The translations under genes and the position numbers were made by a program. DNA of 64,000 nt from Rhodospirillaceae bacterium (lineage in GTDB: Bacteria > Pseudomonadota > Alphaproteobacteria > Dongiales > Dongiaceae): assembly GCA_008012315.1 (NCBI GenBank), contig SSEL01000004.1, positions 82,038 to 146,037 of the forward strand. The letters are read 5' to 3'. Below are positions 28,301 to 35,687 of the stretch, piece after piece. The notes beneath the pieces are model-generated. The model was not told the origin of the DNA, ran no database searches, and was given only the letters and a program-made list of their open reading frames with translations. Numbering within the stretch: the first letter of the stretch is position 1; the number at the start of each line of letters is the position of its first letter.

Positions 28301-28327
28301 TCCGAGGCGGTTCTTCTGCGCGGTCAT
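25304..28327 (-). CDS. soxA: Sarcosine oxidase alpha subunit
   Basis: 1007 residues. An N-terminal 2Fe-2S-like fold (about 15-110) precedes a Rossmann NAD/FAD domain (LLIIGAGPSGLATALAAG, about 172-189). C-terminal GcvT-type domains (about 610-1000) contain the folate-binding region. With SoxB, SoxD and SoxG it oxidises sarcosine to glycine and transfers the C1 unit to tetrahydrofolate or releases formaldehyde plus hydrogen peroxide. Its ATG shares one base with the soxD stop (TAATG), indicating translational coupling. Confidence 0.95.
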   Translation of the reverse strand: MTAQKNRLGQGGRIDRTKPLRFTFDGKIYYGYQGDTLASALLANGVTLVGRSFKYHRPRGILSAGAEEPNALIQLGLGDRTEPNLRATQIELYDGLVAESQNRWPSLTTDFGAANSVIQKFIPSGFYYKTFMWPAKAWMFYEKFIRQAAGLGKGPTEQDPDRYDKLYASCDLLIIGAGPSGLATALAAGRTGARVILVDEQQELGGSLLSERTAEIDGKAAADWVAAAVAELTAMPDVTLLSRTVAWAYYDHNSVSLMERVTDHLGPVAGANQPRQRLWRVRAKEVILATGAIERPLVYSDNDRPGCMLASAARTYANRYGSMRGQRAVIMTNNDGAYRTALDLTDAGVTVFAVVDLRSNPQGELVKAARAKGIEIIAGHAITGVKGKLAVTGVDVMPLTADGKGVTSASRHIHCDLVLSSGGWQPTVHLHSQTRAKVVWSDDIQAFVPGDKLPGQNNRSIGGAHGVFRLADCLAEGHAAGSEGAAKLGFGGQSGQAPTVSDEPAEEALLPVWIVPSDKPVGQGGKHFVDYQNDVTAADVMLAHREGYRSVEHLKRYTTMGMATDQGKTSNVNALAIMAGLRNVEIPSVGTTTFRPPYTPVTLGTFSGIDKGDFLDPIRKTAMHQWHEQHGAVFECVGQWHRPYYYPKPGESMHDAVNREVKAARTGVTIVDATTLGKIDIQGPDAAWFLNMVYTNAWTKLEPGRCRYGLMLGEDGMVFDDGVTSRISENHFHMTTTTGGAPRVMSWLEEWHQCEWPDKKVYFTSVTEQWSVMALNGPLSRKLLEELTTDIPLDDDSFPFMSFKDGHLAGVPVRIFRISFTGELAFEVNCKPSHALHIWRALMQAGEKYDITPYGTEAMHVLRAEKGFIIVGQETDGTITPYDLGMGWIMAKSKTDFLGRRSLTREDTKRPDRKHLVGLLTDNPNEVLLEGGQIVAHVKDKPPMDMIGHVTSSYYSPNCNRSIALALVKNGRNRMGETVYLPYEGKVIPARITEPKFFDLEGKRING

Positions 28328-28623
28328 TACTTCTTCTCCGTATCGATCTGCGGTGCCGGCTTACCCATTTCATAGACGGCGAGGATTTCGTGGGTCACGG
28401 TGTGACGTGCCACGTTGAACCAGCGCCGGCAGCCTTTAGTGTGAACCCAGCGTTCGAAGTGAACGCCCTTCGGGTTCTTGCGCATGAAGAGATACTGAGC
28501 CCATTCGGCATCCGACATCTGCTCGTATTCGGCCGGGGTGGGGCGGACGATATGCGCCTCATGGCCATAGCCGAATTCGTGTTCGTCGCGGGCGCCGCAG
28601 TAAGGGCAGGTGATGAGAAACAT
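28327..28623 (-). CDS. soxD: Sarcosine oxidase delta subunit
   Basis: A 98-residue small zinc-binding subunit beginning with CPYCGARDEHEFGYG after a short lead; two further Cys/His positions (KGCRRWFNVARH) complete the site. It bridges the other subunits of the tetrameric enzyme. It lies 17 nt after soxB and overlaps soxA by one base. Confidence 0.94.
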   Translation of the reverse strand: MFLITCPYCGARDEHEFGYGHEAHIVRPTPAEYEQMSDAEWAQYLFMRKNPKGVHFERWVHTKGCRRWFNVARHTVTHEILAVYEMGKPAPQIDTEKK

Positions 28624-28640
28624 GGCTTTTGCCTCAGATA

Positions 28641-29894
28641 TCAGTGAGCCACGCCAGCGGCGCCGTGCTCGTCAATGAGATAGCCGGTGGTGAAACGTTC
28701 CAGGGCAAAGGGAACGGCCAGCGGATGCGGTTCGCCGCGCGCGATCGTATGGGCGAAGACATTGCCGGAACCCGGCGTCGCCTTGAACCCGCCCGTTCCC
28801 CAGCCGCAATTGATGAACAGGTTCTGCACCGGGGTCTTGCCGATGATCGGGCTGGCATCCGGGCAGGTATCGACGATACCGCCCCATTGCCGCATCATCC
28901 GCAACCGGCTGAAGGCCGGGAACAAATCGCAGAGAGCGTTCAACTGGTTCTCGACGATCGGCGGGCTGCCGGCCTGGGCATAGGAGTTGAAGGCGTCGAT
29001 GCCGGCGCCCAGCACCAACTCGCCCTTATCCGACTGGCTGACATAGACATGCACCTGTGGTGACATGACCACGGTGTCGAGGATCGGCTTGATCGGCTCG
29101 CTGACCAGAGCCTGCAGCGGATGGCTTTCCAGCGGCAGGCGGAAGCCCGCCATGCCGGCGATGACGCCGCTATGGCCGGCAACGACGACGCCGACCTTCT
29201 TGGCGCCGATGAAACCACGGGTGGTTTCGACGCCCTGGACGGTGCCGTTGACGATCTTGAAGCCGGTGACTTCGCAATTCTGGATGATATCGACGCCACG
29301 CTCATCGGCGCCGCGGGCATAGCCCCAGGCGACCGCGTCATGGCGCGCCGTGCCGCCGCGCCGCTGGAAGCTGGCGCCCATGATCGGGTAGCGGGCATTC
29401 GGCGAGCAATCCAGCATCGGCACCAGTTCCTTGATCTGAGCCGGCGTCAGGATCTCGGAATCGATGCCGTTGAGCTGAATGGCGTAGACGCGGCGGCGCA
29501 GCGCCTGCATGTCGTGGACCGTATGGGCCAGGTTCATGATGCCGCGCTGGCTGAACATGACGTTGTAATTCAGGTCCTGGGACAGGCCTTCCCACAGCTT
29601 CAGGGCATGTTCGTAGAGATGCGCGGATTCATCCCACAGGTAATTGGAACGGACGATCGTCGTGTTCCGGCCGGTATTGCCGCCGCCGATCCAGCCCTTT
29701 TCCAGGATGGCCACATTGGTGATGCCATGTTCCTTGGCGAGATAATAGGCGGTCGCCAGACCATGGCCGCCGCCACCGATGATGATCACATCATAGGCCG
29801 GTTTGGGATCCGGGCTGCGCCAGGCTTCCTGCCAGTCGGCGTGGTAGTTCAGGGCATTCCGTACCAGAGAGAAAATCGAATAGCGTTGTTTCAT
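28641..29894 (-). CDS. soxB: Sarcosine oxidase beta subunit
   Basis: A 417-residue FAD/FMN-binding catalytic subunit. The dinucleotide motif is [18 protein letters not shown] near 35-52, followed by the family signature [20 protein letters not shown], which includes the covalent-flavin region. It oxidises sarcosine. It is the first gene of soxBDAG. The start [14 protein letters not shown] matches the family N-terminus, although no strong Shine-Dalgarno is visible. Two direct repeats lie just upstream. Confidence 0.95.
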   Translation of the reverse strand: MKQRYSIFSLVRNALNYHADWQEAWRSPDPKPAYDVIIIGGGGHGLATAYYLAKEHGITNVAILEKGWIGGGNTGRNTTIVRSNYLWDESAHLYEHALKLWEGLSQDLNYNVMFSQRGIMNLAHTVHDMQALRRRVYAIQLNGIDSEILTPAQIKELVPMLDCSPNARYPIMGASFQRRGGTARHDAVAWGYARGADERGVDIIQNCEVTGFKIVNGTVQGVETTRGFIGAKKVGVVVAGHSGVIAGMAGFRLPLESHPLQALVSEPIKPILDTVVMSPQVHVYVSQSDKGELVLGAGIDAFNSYAQAGSPPIVENQLNALCDLFPAFSRLRMMRQWGGIVDTCPDASPIIGKTPVQNLFINCGWGTGGFKATPGSGNVFAHTIARGEPHPLAVPFALERFTTGYLIDEHGAAGVAH

Positions 29895-30323
29895 GGAGAT
29901 AACCGGCCAATCGGTTGAGACTCAGTTTTTCAGCGGTCGCATCCTGCCAAACGGTTAAGAGCGATTCCGGCGGTCAAGCGCCACGTATTGTCCCGCCCGC
30001 GTCTCGCGGTCAAGTAGTATGAGAGGGCTAATCGCATGACTTTTTTACAGAATTCATTAAACAGGCAGCAATACCGCCGGATCGCCCCGTCCGGCGGGCT
30101 TAAAGCGGACCGCAGCGTCGGTCAGGGGCGAAGATTTTTCGTATCCGCGACATAAAGGCCTAGTAAAAATCCGGAAAATTTGGTCTATTCTCGCCGCTCA
30201 ATGTCTTGTCCACGGCGGGGTCAGTCAGGGAGGGCTTGACCGATCGCCTCGCGCCTGAAGGGTTGAAAAAACCATCGGTGGATCGTGGACTGTTAGCGAC
30301 ATTGATGAGGATGAGGACCTCAC
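29895..30323. promoter_or_regulatory. Divergent soxB / gbdR-like control region with 15-bp direct repeats
   Basis: A 429-nt gap without a gene. GCCAATCGGTTGAGA (29906-29920) and GCCAAACGGTTAAGA (29946-29960) match at 13 of 15 positions and are exactly 40 nt apart, about four helical turns. The first copy ends only about 12 nt before the soxB start, an unusual place for an activator site. The rest (29961-30323) shows no further clear structure. The pair is a candidate binding site for the adjacent GlxA-type regulator. Confidence 0.55.
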
Positions 30324-31337
30324 ATGTTTGGCGCATTGCCATCAAAGCTGCCGCAGCAGATTGCGTTTCTGCTGGTGCCCAACTTTTCCATGATCGCTTT
30401 TACTTCTGCCGTCGAGCCATTACGTCTCGCCAACCGCGTCAGCGGCCGTGAGCTTTACCACTGGCATCTGTTTTCGCCGGATGGCCAGCTGGTCAATGCC
30501 AGCAACGGCATCAATCTGACGCCGGAAGGAGCGGTGGATCAGATCACCAACTACCAGACCGTCGTCCTTTGTAGCGGCGTCGACGGCCATCTCTTTGATG
30601 ATAAAGCCGTTTTTGCTGCACTTCGGCGGGTTGACCGGCAGGGTGCCGATATCGGCGCGCTTTGCACCGGTAGCCATATTCTGGCCCGGGCCAACATGCT
30701 GAACGGCTATCGCTGCACCATCCACTGGGAAAATCTGGCAAGCTTTTCGGAGAATTTCCCCGAAATCGAGACCACCTCGGAGCTCTTCGAGATCGATCGG
30801 AACCGCTTCACCTGTTCGGGCGGGACGGCGGCTCTCGACATGATGCTGAACATGATTTCGCAGCAGCACGGCCATGAACTGGCGGCGGCGGTTTCAGAGC
30901 AGTTCATCCATGAGCGCATCCGCGACCGCCATGACCATCAGCGCATGGCGCTGACGGCCCGGCTGGGCGTTCGCCATCCGAAGCTGATCCAGGTCATCCA
31001 GTTGATGGAAGCCAATCTGGAAGAGCCGCTGAGCCGGAGCCAGTTGGCCGATGCGGCCGGCCTGTCCAGCCGACAGATGGAGCGCCTGTTCAGCAAATAC
31101 CTGCACCGGTCACCGGCCCGGTACTATGTCGAACTGCGGCTCAATCGGGCCAGGCTGCTGCTGCTGCAGACCAATATGTCGGTCATCGACATCGCCTTGG
31201 CTTGCGGCTTCGTCTCGGCGTCGCATTTCTCGAAATGCTATCGCGACTTCTTCGGCAAGACGCCACGTCGCGAACGGGCGACACCCTCGGCCTTGCGGGA
31301 TGCGGAGCTGCTGGCCATGGAAGGCGTCATCAACTGA
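30324..31337 (+). CDS. gbdR: GlxA-family AraC-type regulator, GbdR-like
   Basis: 337 residues. The N-terminal DJ-1/PfpI-like ligand domain (about 10-190) contains LCTGSHILARANMLNG and TCSGGTAALDMMLN. The C-terminal AraC HTH (about 225-325) contains LSSRQMERLFSKYLHRSP and SHFSKCYRDFFG. GbdR in pseudomonads responds to glycine betaine/dimethylglycine and activates betaine-demethylation and sarcosine genes. The divergent sox operon and surrounding pathway support the same role. The GbdR name is by context and similarity; other GlxA regulators (carnitine, choline) are close alternatives. Confidence 0.8.
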   Translation: MFGALPSKLPQQIAFLLVPNFSMIAFTSAVEPLRLANRVSGRELYHWHLFSPDGQLVNASNGINLTPEGAVDQITNYQTVVLCSGVDGHLFDDKAVFAALRRVDRQGADIGALCTGSHILARANMLNGYRCTIHWENLASFSENFPEIETTSELFEIDRNRFTCSGGTAALDMMLNMISQQHGHELAAAVSEQFIHERIRDRHDHQRMALTARLGVRHPKLIQVIQLMEANLEEPLSRSQLADAAGLSSRQMERLFSKYLHRSPARYYVELRLNRARLLLLQTNMSVIDIALACGFVSASHFSKCYRDFFGKTPRRERATPSALRDAELLAMEGVIN

Positions 31338-31355
31338 GGCCGGCGCATTCGGTCA

Positions 31356-31405
31356 CGGCACATTCCTGGCAAATGACCGGCCTGGCAAATGACTGGAATG
31401 TGCCG
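31356..31405. repeat. Long inverted repeat enclosing a direct repeat, downstream of gbdR-like gene
   Basis: CGGCACATTCC (31356-31366) and GGAATGTGCCG (31395-31405) are perfect 11-bp complements. The 28-nt interior carries two copies of CCTGGCAAATGAC (31365-31377, 31381-31393). There is no T-run, so it is an unconventional terminator or a transcript-end structure. Confidence 0.5.
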
Positions 31406-31430
31406 TCATAGTCCCTTGGTTATGCAGCTT

Positions 31431-31658
31431 TCAGGTATGAACAGCGCCGGCTGACGGTTGCCTGTCGCCGGTCGGCGGCGGCAGGTGGTCGAACTCATAA
31501 ATGTCCGGATCGCGATCCGGTTTCGGCGCGGTCGCAGCTGCGCTCGCCGGTACGGCGGCGGTGCCTGTCATGGGTGCTGCCATGGCAATCGCGGCGCCGG
31601 CAAGAAAGCAGACGATCAGCATCAGCCAGGTTGCGAGGGTCATCAACCGCATCAGCAT
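31431..31658 (-). CDS. Small putative exported protein
   Basis: 75 residues from the ATG at 31658, which follows GGAGG by about 5 nt. An N-terminal hydrophobic segment (LMTLATWLMLIVCFLAGAAI) could be a signal peptide or anchor. It is followed by an Ala/Pro-rich region and an acidic, proline-containing tail (DRDPDIYEFDHLPPP). No family is recognised. It is supported only by ribosome site and composition, so it could be spurious. Confidence 0.45.
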   Translation of the reverse strand: MLMRLMTLATWLMLIVCFLAGAAIAMAAPMTGTAAVPASAAATAPKPDRDPDIYEFDHLPPPTGDRQPSAGAVHT

Positions 31659-31801
31659 GTTTTCCTCCATTGCACCAGCCGACGAGGAATGCCGGTGTTC
31701 ACACCTGGAGGATTGACGCAGGATCGGCTTTAACGCTGTGATCTGACGCACAGGCTTTGACAGTTTCATGGCCGGATTGCATCTCCCTGGCGGTCTTCTG
31801 C

Positions 31802-32494
31802 ATGATGACGCCGGATCATATTAACGAATGCGAGTCGTTTGGGATGTTTGCGCGTACGGAAGTCAAAGATGTGTTTCCCACCCCAATCTGGGTGGTCGAT
31901 CTGGAGCCGGCCAAGGCGGCCAACCTGAACGCGCATCTCAAGAAACAGATCTATGACTTGACGGAACCGCGGAAGGAGATGCCCGTCGGCGGCACCTGGC
32001 AGACCGATCCGGTCCTGCATCAACGGCCCGAATTCAACGAATTCTGCGGCATGGTGCGCCAGGCGGCGAAAGCCACGCTGGATTTCCTGCAGGTCGTGCA
32101 TAACGGATTCGAGATCACCGGCTGCTGGGCCAATATCAATCCCAAAGGCGGATTGAACTCGGCCCATATGCATCCCAACAACTTTCTGAGCGGCGTCTAT
32201 TATGTTTCCTTGCCGCCTGGCACCGAGCAGATCGTGTTCAGCGACCCGCGGACGCAAGCGGCGCCGATCATGCCGACGGTCCGGCAATGGAACAAATATA
32301 TGGGCAATGAGATCAGGCTGGACTTGAAGGAAGGCCGCTTCGTGCTCTTCCCGTCCTGGCTGGTACATTCCGTGCCGGTCAATCGGAGCGATGAACACCG
32401 TATCAGCATGTCGTATAATATCATGTTCTCCAATTACACCGAGACCATGAGCCGCCCGCTGTGGAAGGGGACGGCGAAGCTGAAACAGGGATAG
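31802..32494 (+). CDS. Putative 2OG-Fe(II) oxygenase (TIGR02466 type)
   Basis: About 230 residues; the exact start (31802, 31805 or 31844) is uncertain because no clear ribosome site is seen. The sequence has the family pattern: VFPTPIWVVDL at the start, NSAHMHPNNFLSGVYYVSLP in the middle, and FVLFPSWLVHSVPVN near the end. The His residues in the latter two are probable iron ligands. Such proteins are predicted 2-oxoglutarate-dependent dioxygenases with unknown substrates. It precedes the PAS_5 protein by 11 nt, so they are likely co-transcribed. Confidence 0.75.
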   Translation: MMTPDHINECESFGMFARTEVKDVFPTPIWVVDLEPAKAANLNAHLKKQIYDLTEPRKEMPVGGTWQTDPVLHQRPEFNEFCGMVRQAAKATLDFLQVVHNGFEITGCWANINPKGGLNSAHMHPNNFLSGVYYVSLPPGTEQIVFSDPRTQAAPIMPTVRQWNKYMGNEIRLDLKEGRFVLFPSWLVHSVPVNRSDEHRISMSYNIMFSNYTETMSRPLWKGTAKLKQG

Positions 32495-32505
32495 TGAGCC
32501 GCGCC

Positions 32506-33012
32506 ATGGGGGAACTCAGTGTCGAGACGGTGCTTCTGGATATCGAAGCGATCGAACTGCCGACGTTGGCGCGTCTATATGCTTACTGGCGGGGGCTGTG
32601 CCGGGGACGTTTCGCGCCGTCCCGCGCCGATATTGATCCAACCGAGCTTGGCTTTATCCTGCCGCGCATTCTGATGTTCGATGTGCTGGACAATGGCGCG
32701 GACTTCCGGGTCCGGCTGGCCGGCAGCGGCACCTTCAACCTGCATGGTCGCGATATCACCGGTATGCTGGTCTCAAGCTTCACGCCGGTGGCCTTCCGCG
32801 ATGCCGTCACGTCATCCTATCAGCAGATCGTGCACGACCGTCTGCCGGTCTATGTGCACAATGCCTATCGGCAGGATGGCTTCGAGGTCGACGCCTATCA
32901 TGTCCTCCGCCTGCCGCTTTCCAGCGATGGCGAGAACGTCAATATCATCCTCGTCGGGGAGGACTATCGGGGGCATGAGGCGGACCTGGTCAAGATCATG
33001 GGGACCGATTGA
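32506..33012 (+). CDS. PAS_5-type domain protein
   Basis: 168 residues from the ATG at 32506, related to the alphaproteobacterial PAS_5 family. Features include LARLYAYWRGLCRGRFAPSR, ILMFDVLDNGADFRVRLAGS and a C-terminal RLPLSSDGENVNIILV strand. No output domain is present. A similar protein is encoded at 55757-56242. The function is unknown; it may be a sensor or a partner of another regulator. It follows the oxygenase gene closely and converges on the HD-domain gene. Confidence 0.7.
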   Translation: MGELSVETVLLDIEAIELPTLARLYAYWRGLCRGRFAPSRADIDPTELGFILPRILMFDVLDNGADFRVRLAGSGTFNLHGRDITGMLVSSFTPVAFRDAVTSSYQQIVHDRLPVYVHNAYRQDGFEVDAYHVLRLPLSSDGENVNIILVGEDYRGHEADLVKIMGTD

Positions 33013-33039
33013 ACCCGCCGTCACGCGCCCCGTTTGGAC

Positions 33040-33630
33040 TTACGCCAAGTCCGTCATCCGGACGTTGATGTGATCGCCGAAAGGCTGACGGGCGAAGATG
33101 CGCTCGACCATCGGCATGAAAGTTTCGATCGGCTGCGTCTCGTAATTGGGATCGAAAGACACCTGGTCCCAGCGCTCGCAGAAGCGGGCGCAGCGGTCGA
33201 ACAGGGGATGACCGCGATATTGTTCGCGGGCATGACGGTCGCCACCCACGAAATGCCAGAAGTAATAGCCCTGGAAAATGCCGTGATGCTTGATCACCCA
33301 GTGATTGTCCTCGCTCACATAGGGCTGGAGAATCGCGGCGGCGAGGTCGGAATGGTTATGCGGCGCCAGGATATCGCCGATATCATGGAGCAGGGCGCAG
33401 ACGATGCTTTCTTCATCGGCGCCGTCACGTAAAGCGCGCGTCGCGGATTGCAGGGAGTGCTGATAGCGATCGATCTTGTAACCCATCTTATCGCCGGCCA
33501 GACGATCCAGCATGGCGATGGCGTTACCCGCCAGCCCTTCCTCATGCACCTTGTACAACTGGTCGAGCAATTGATACTCGGCTTCGGTGCCTTCATCCAT
33601 GCGTATGAAATTGACAGTCTCAAGCGACAT
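33040..33630 (-). CDS. HD-domain protein of diiron type
   Basis: 196 residues from the ATG at 33630, which follows GGGGAGAG; the frame is open back to 33669. The order of putative metal ligands is H (DRYQHSL), HD (LLHDIGD), H (PHNHSD), H (IKHHG) and D (ERWDQ). This is the pattern shared by diiron HD phosphohydrolases and by HD oxygenases such as PhnZ, TmpB and inositol oxygenase. The Tyr/Glu pair I recall just before the first His in PhnZ appears absent, which argues against the same substrate. It is divergent from the 4Fe-4S gene. Confidence 0.75.
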   Translation of the reverse strand: MSLETVNFIRMDEGTEAEYQLLDQLYKVHEEGLAGNAIAMLDRLAGDKMGYKIDRYQHSLQSATRALRDGADEESIVCALLHDIGDILAPHNHSDLAAAILQPYVSEDNHWVIKHHGIFQGYYFWHFVGGDRHAREQYRGHPLFDRCARFCERWDQVSFDPNYETQPIETFMPMVERIFARQPFGDHINVRMTDLA

Positions 33631-33705
33631 ACATCTCTCCCCGATCTTACCGATGTCGTTTTTCGGCATGTAAATGCGGCGTGATTATTGTTGAAATAGG
33701 CCATC

Positions 33706-34455
33706 ATGACGAGAACCGCAGCCGATATAGCCGCCATGCTCGAGCCGCATGGCCTGATTTTGCGAGGCGGCTTTGCACTCGAACCGGCGCTCGATGACGA
33801 TCTGTTGCACTTGCGGCCGACTGCGCGGCAATTGCTGCTCGTCGGCAATGCGGGCTCGGCGATTTGGCCGGCCCTGGCCGATTTCATCAAAGCCAATCCG
33901 GGGGAGCGGCATCCGCTGGATCGCTGGACACAAAGGGTCGTCTCGCTGCTGGCGCAGGATCTGGCGGTCACCGATCTCTATCCATTCGGCGGTCCGCCCT
34001 GGTGGCCTTTCCAGCGCTGGGCGCAGCGGGCGGAGCCGGTGGCAGCGTCGCCGATCGCCATTCTCATTCATCCCGTCTTCGGTCTCTGGCACGCCTATCG
34101 CGCGGCTTTGCTACTGGACGAACCGGTGGCCTTGCCGCCACGGATGGAAGCCGAAACGCCCTGTGCGACCTGCCGTGACCAACCCTGCCTCTCGAGCTGC
34201 CCGGTAGGGGCCTTCGACGGGCAGAGCTATGATGTCTTCCGCTGTGCCGATCACGTGGACGGCGAAGACGGGCAGGCATGCCGTGATCTGGGTTGTCTTG
34301 CGCGTCTCGCCTGTCCGGCGGGTGCGGCGTGGCGCTACGAGACGGCACATGCCCTGTTCCATATGAATGCATTCCTTCGCGCCCGACGGGAAGCCAGAAA
34401 TACAGCCAAAGCGTCTGAAACCGCCAGCAGTTACGCCTCTCCTTACAAAGGTTAA
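33706..34455 (+). CDS. 4Fe-4S ferredoxin-like protein
   Basis: 249 residues. The N-terminal about 145 residues form an unassigned domain with DLYPFGGPPWWPFQRWA and IHPVFGLWHAYRAALLL. The second half carries CATCRDQPCLSSCPVGAF (C-x2-C-x4-C-x3-CP) and a second cysteine set ending CRDLGCLARLACPAG, so two iron-sulfur clusters are plausible. Its shape recalls the ferredoxin part of epoxyqueuosine reductase-like proteins, but the partner enzyme is unknown. It is divergent from the HD protein, 75 nt away. Confidence 0.7.
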   Translation: MTRTAADIAAMLEPHGLILRGGFALEPALDDDLLHLRPTARQLLLVGNAGSAIWPALADFIKANPGERHPLDRWTQRVVSLLAQDLAVTDLYPFGGPPWWPFQRWAQRAEPVAASPIAILIHPVFGLWHAYRAALLLDEPVALPPRMEAETPCATCRDQPCLSSCPVGAFDGQSYDVFRCADHVDGEDGQACRDLGCLARLACPAGAAWRYETAHALFHMNAFLRARREARNTAKASETASSYASPYKG

Positions 34456-34568
34456 TATTTGAGCGATTCCAACGTGTTGCAGGAATAGGGCCTTGTTAAT
34501 GCTCGAGTCGGTAGGGTATTAAAAGCCAGTCCGCGACATCGTCCCGCTCGATCTGCAAGAGGTTCTCC

Positions 34569-35450
34569 GTGCGCAAGCTGTTTCGTCTTCCCTCCATTCT
34601 TGCCGCGATCTTTGCCGGCAGCCTTTGCGCCCCGGCGGCCTTTGCCGCCGATGTGACCTTCACCGCGACCATGGGGCATGACGGTGATCAGATTAAGACG
34701 CCGGTCACCTGGACGGTCACGAAACTGGACAAAGCAGGCAAGCCGGAAGCCAAACCGACGGCAGTGCAGACTGGTTCGACATTCCATGGCGCATTGAAAA
34801 CAGGCCATTACGTCATCTTGGCGCAGAGCCAGGGAATCGCAACGAAGGAGAAGGTTTTCGTCGGCTCCGACAAGCTTTCCCACAACGTTGTCATGGGCTT
34901 GGCCCATATCACGCTGAACATGATCGCCAGCCGTGGCCGCAAGCCCATCACCGAACCGATTGAATGGGAAGTCTACACCTATCAGAAGGGAAAGACCGAA
35001 GCCGGCGTCATGGTCGACAAGTCCAAGGGGTCGACTGCGAGTTTCTCGCTCATGGCCGGCGGCTATGTGGTGCGGGCCAAATATAAGGACACCAAAGCCG
35101 ATCTGGTCGTGCCGCTGATTGCGGGCCAATCTTATGATTATACCATCAATCTCTATGCCGGTTACGCCAAGCTGGCTGCGGTTGCCGGCAAGAAGGCCGT
35201 CACACAGAAGGTCACGTATCAAATCGTGCGGCAGAAGCCGAACGAGAACGGCGAATATGAATTGATCGCCGAAAAGGAAGGCGCGACACCGAATGTCATG
35301 CTGCGCGAGGGCAATTACGTGTTGATCGCGCGTTACGGCAAGATGTGGGGCCGTGAGGACCTGGCGGTCCAGGCCGGCCAGACCAAGACGGTTAAGGTGA
35401 CCGTGCGGGAAGGCGTCGGCGCGCCGATCGTGATATCTTCCGCCAACTGA
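34569..35450 (+). CDS. Exported protein with three beta-rich repeats
   Basis: 293 residues from a GTG at 34569. A signal peptide ends near AAFAAD (about residue 27). The mature part has three repeats of about 85-90 residues, beginning near 28, 114 and 198. Each has a TWTV/EWEV/TYQI-type strand, a variable loop and a GHYVILA/GGYVVRA/GNYVLIA strand. This resembles small Ig-like or carboxypeptidase-regulatory-like modules in the periplasm. No enzyme motif is seen and the function is unknown. A strong terminator follows. Confidence 0.65.
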   Translation: MRKLFRLPSILAAIFAGSLCAPAAFAADVTFTATMGHDGDQIKTPVTWTVTKLDKAGKPEAKPTAVQTGSTFHGALKTGHYVILAQSQGIATKEKVFVGSDKLSHNVVMGLAHITLNMIASRGRKPITEPIEWEVYTYQKGKTEAGVMVDKSKGSTASFSLMAGGYVVRAKYKDTKADLVVPLIAGQSYDYTINLYAGYAKLAAVAGKKAVTQKVTYQIVRQKPNENGEYELIAEKEGATPNVMLREGNYVLIARYGKMWGREDLAVQAGQTKTVKVTVREGVGAPIVISSAN

Positions 35451-35477
35451 ATTTTCCGAACAGGTCCTGAAAACCAG

Positions 35478-35503
35478 AAAGGCCGCCTCCGGGCGGCCTT
35501 TTT
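35478..35503 (+). terminator. Terminator after the three-repeat exported protein
   Basis: AAAGGCCGCC (35478-35487), loop TCCG, GGCGGCCTTTTT (35492-35503). A canonical Rho-independent terminator. Confidence 0.9.
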
Positions 35504-35650
35504 GCTTGCCGGCCGGACACAGGCGGCTTGCTCAATTCAAAAAACACAATCGCTCATGATTAAATTGCGCCGACCGGCTGCTTGTCAGATGTCCGGGGGA
35601 GTGTTTGAGTGCTGTGATAACGAAAAGGTTGATGGCCAGCCCGATCAAGG

Positions 35651-35661
35651 AACCGGTTGGC
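35651..35661. promoter_or_regulatory. Candidate shared operator upstream of the second mttB
   Basis: AACCGGTTGGC at 35651-35661 reads GCCAACCGGTT on the other strand. It matches the GCCAANCGGTT core of the repeats upstream of soxB. It lies 27-37 nt before the ATG at 35688. Confidence 0.4.
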
Positions 35662-35687
35662 TGTCCAATGGCATGGGAGCATGATCG

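Noticed and set aside
31802..33630. Assignment of the 2OG oxygenase and HD protein as TmpA/TmpB
   Set aside because: The oxygenase has TIGR02466-type motifs rather than those of the TmpA group, and the HD protein seems to lack the PhnZ-type Tyr/Glu pair. Kept only as an open hypothesis.
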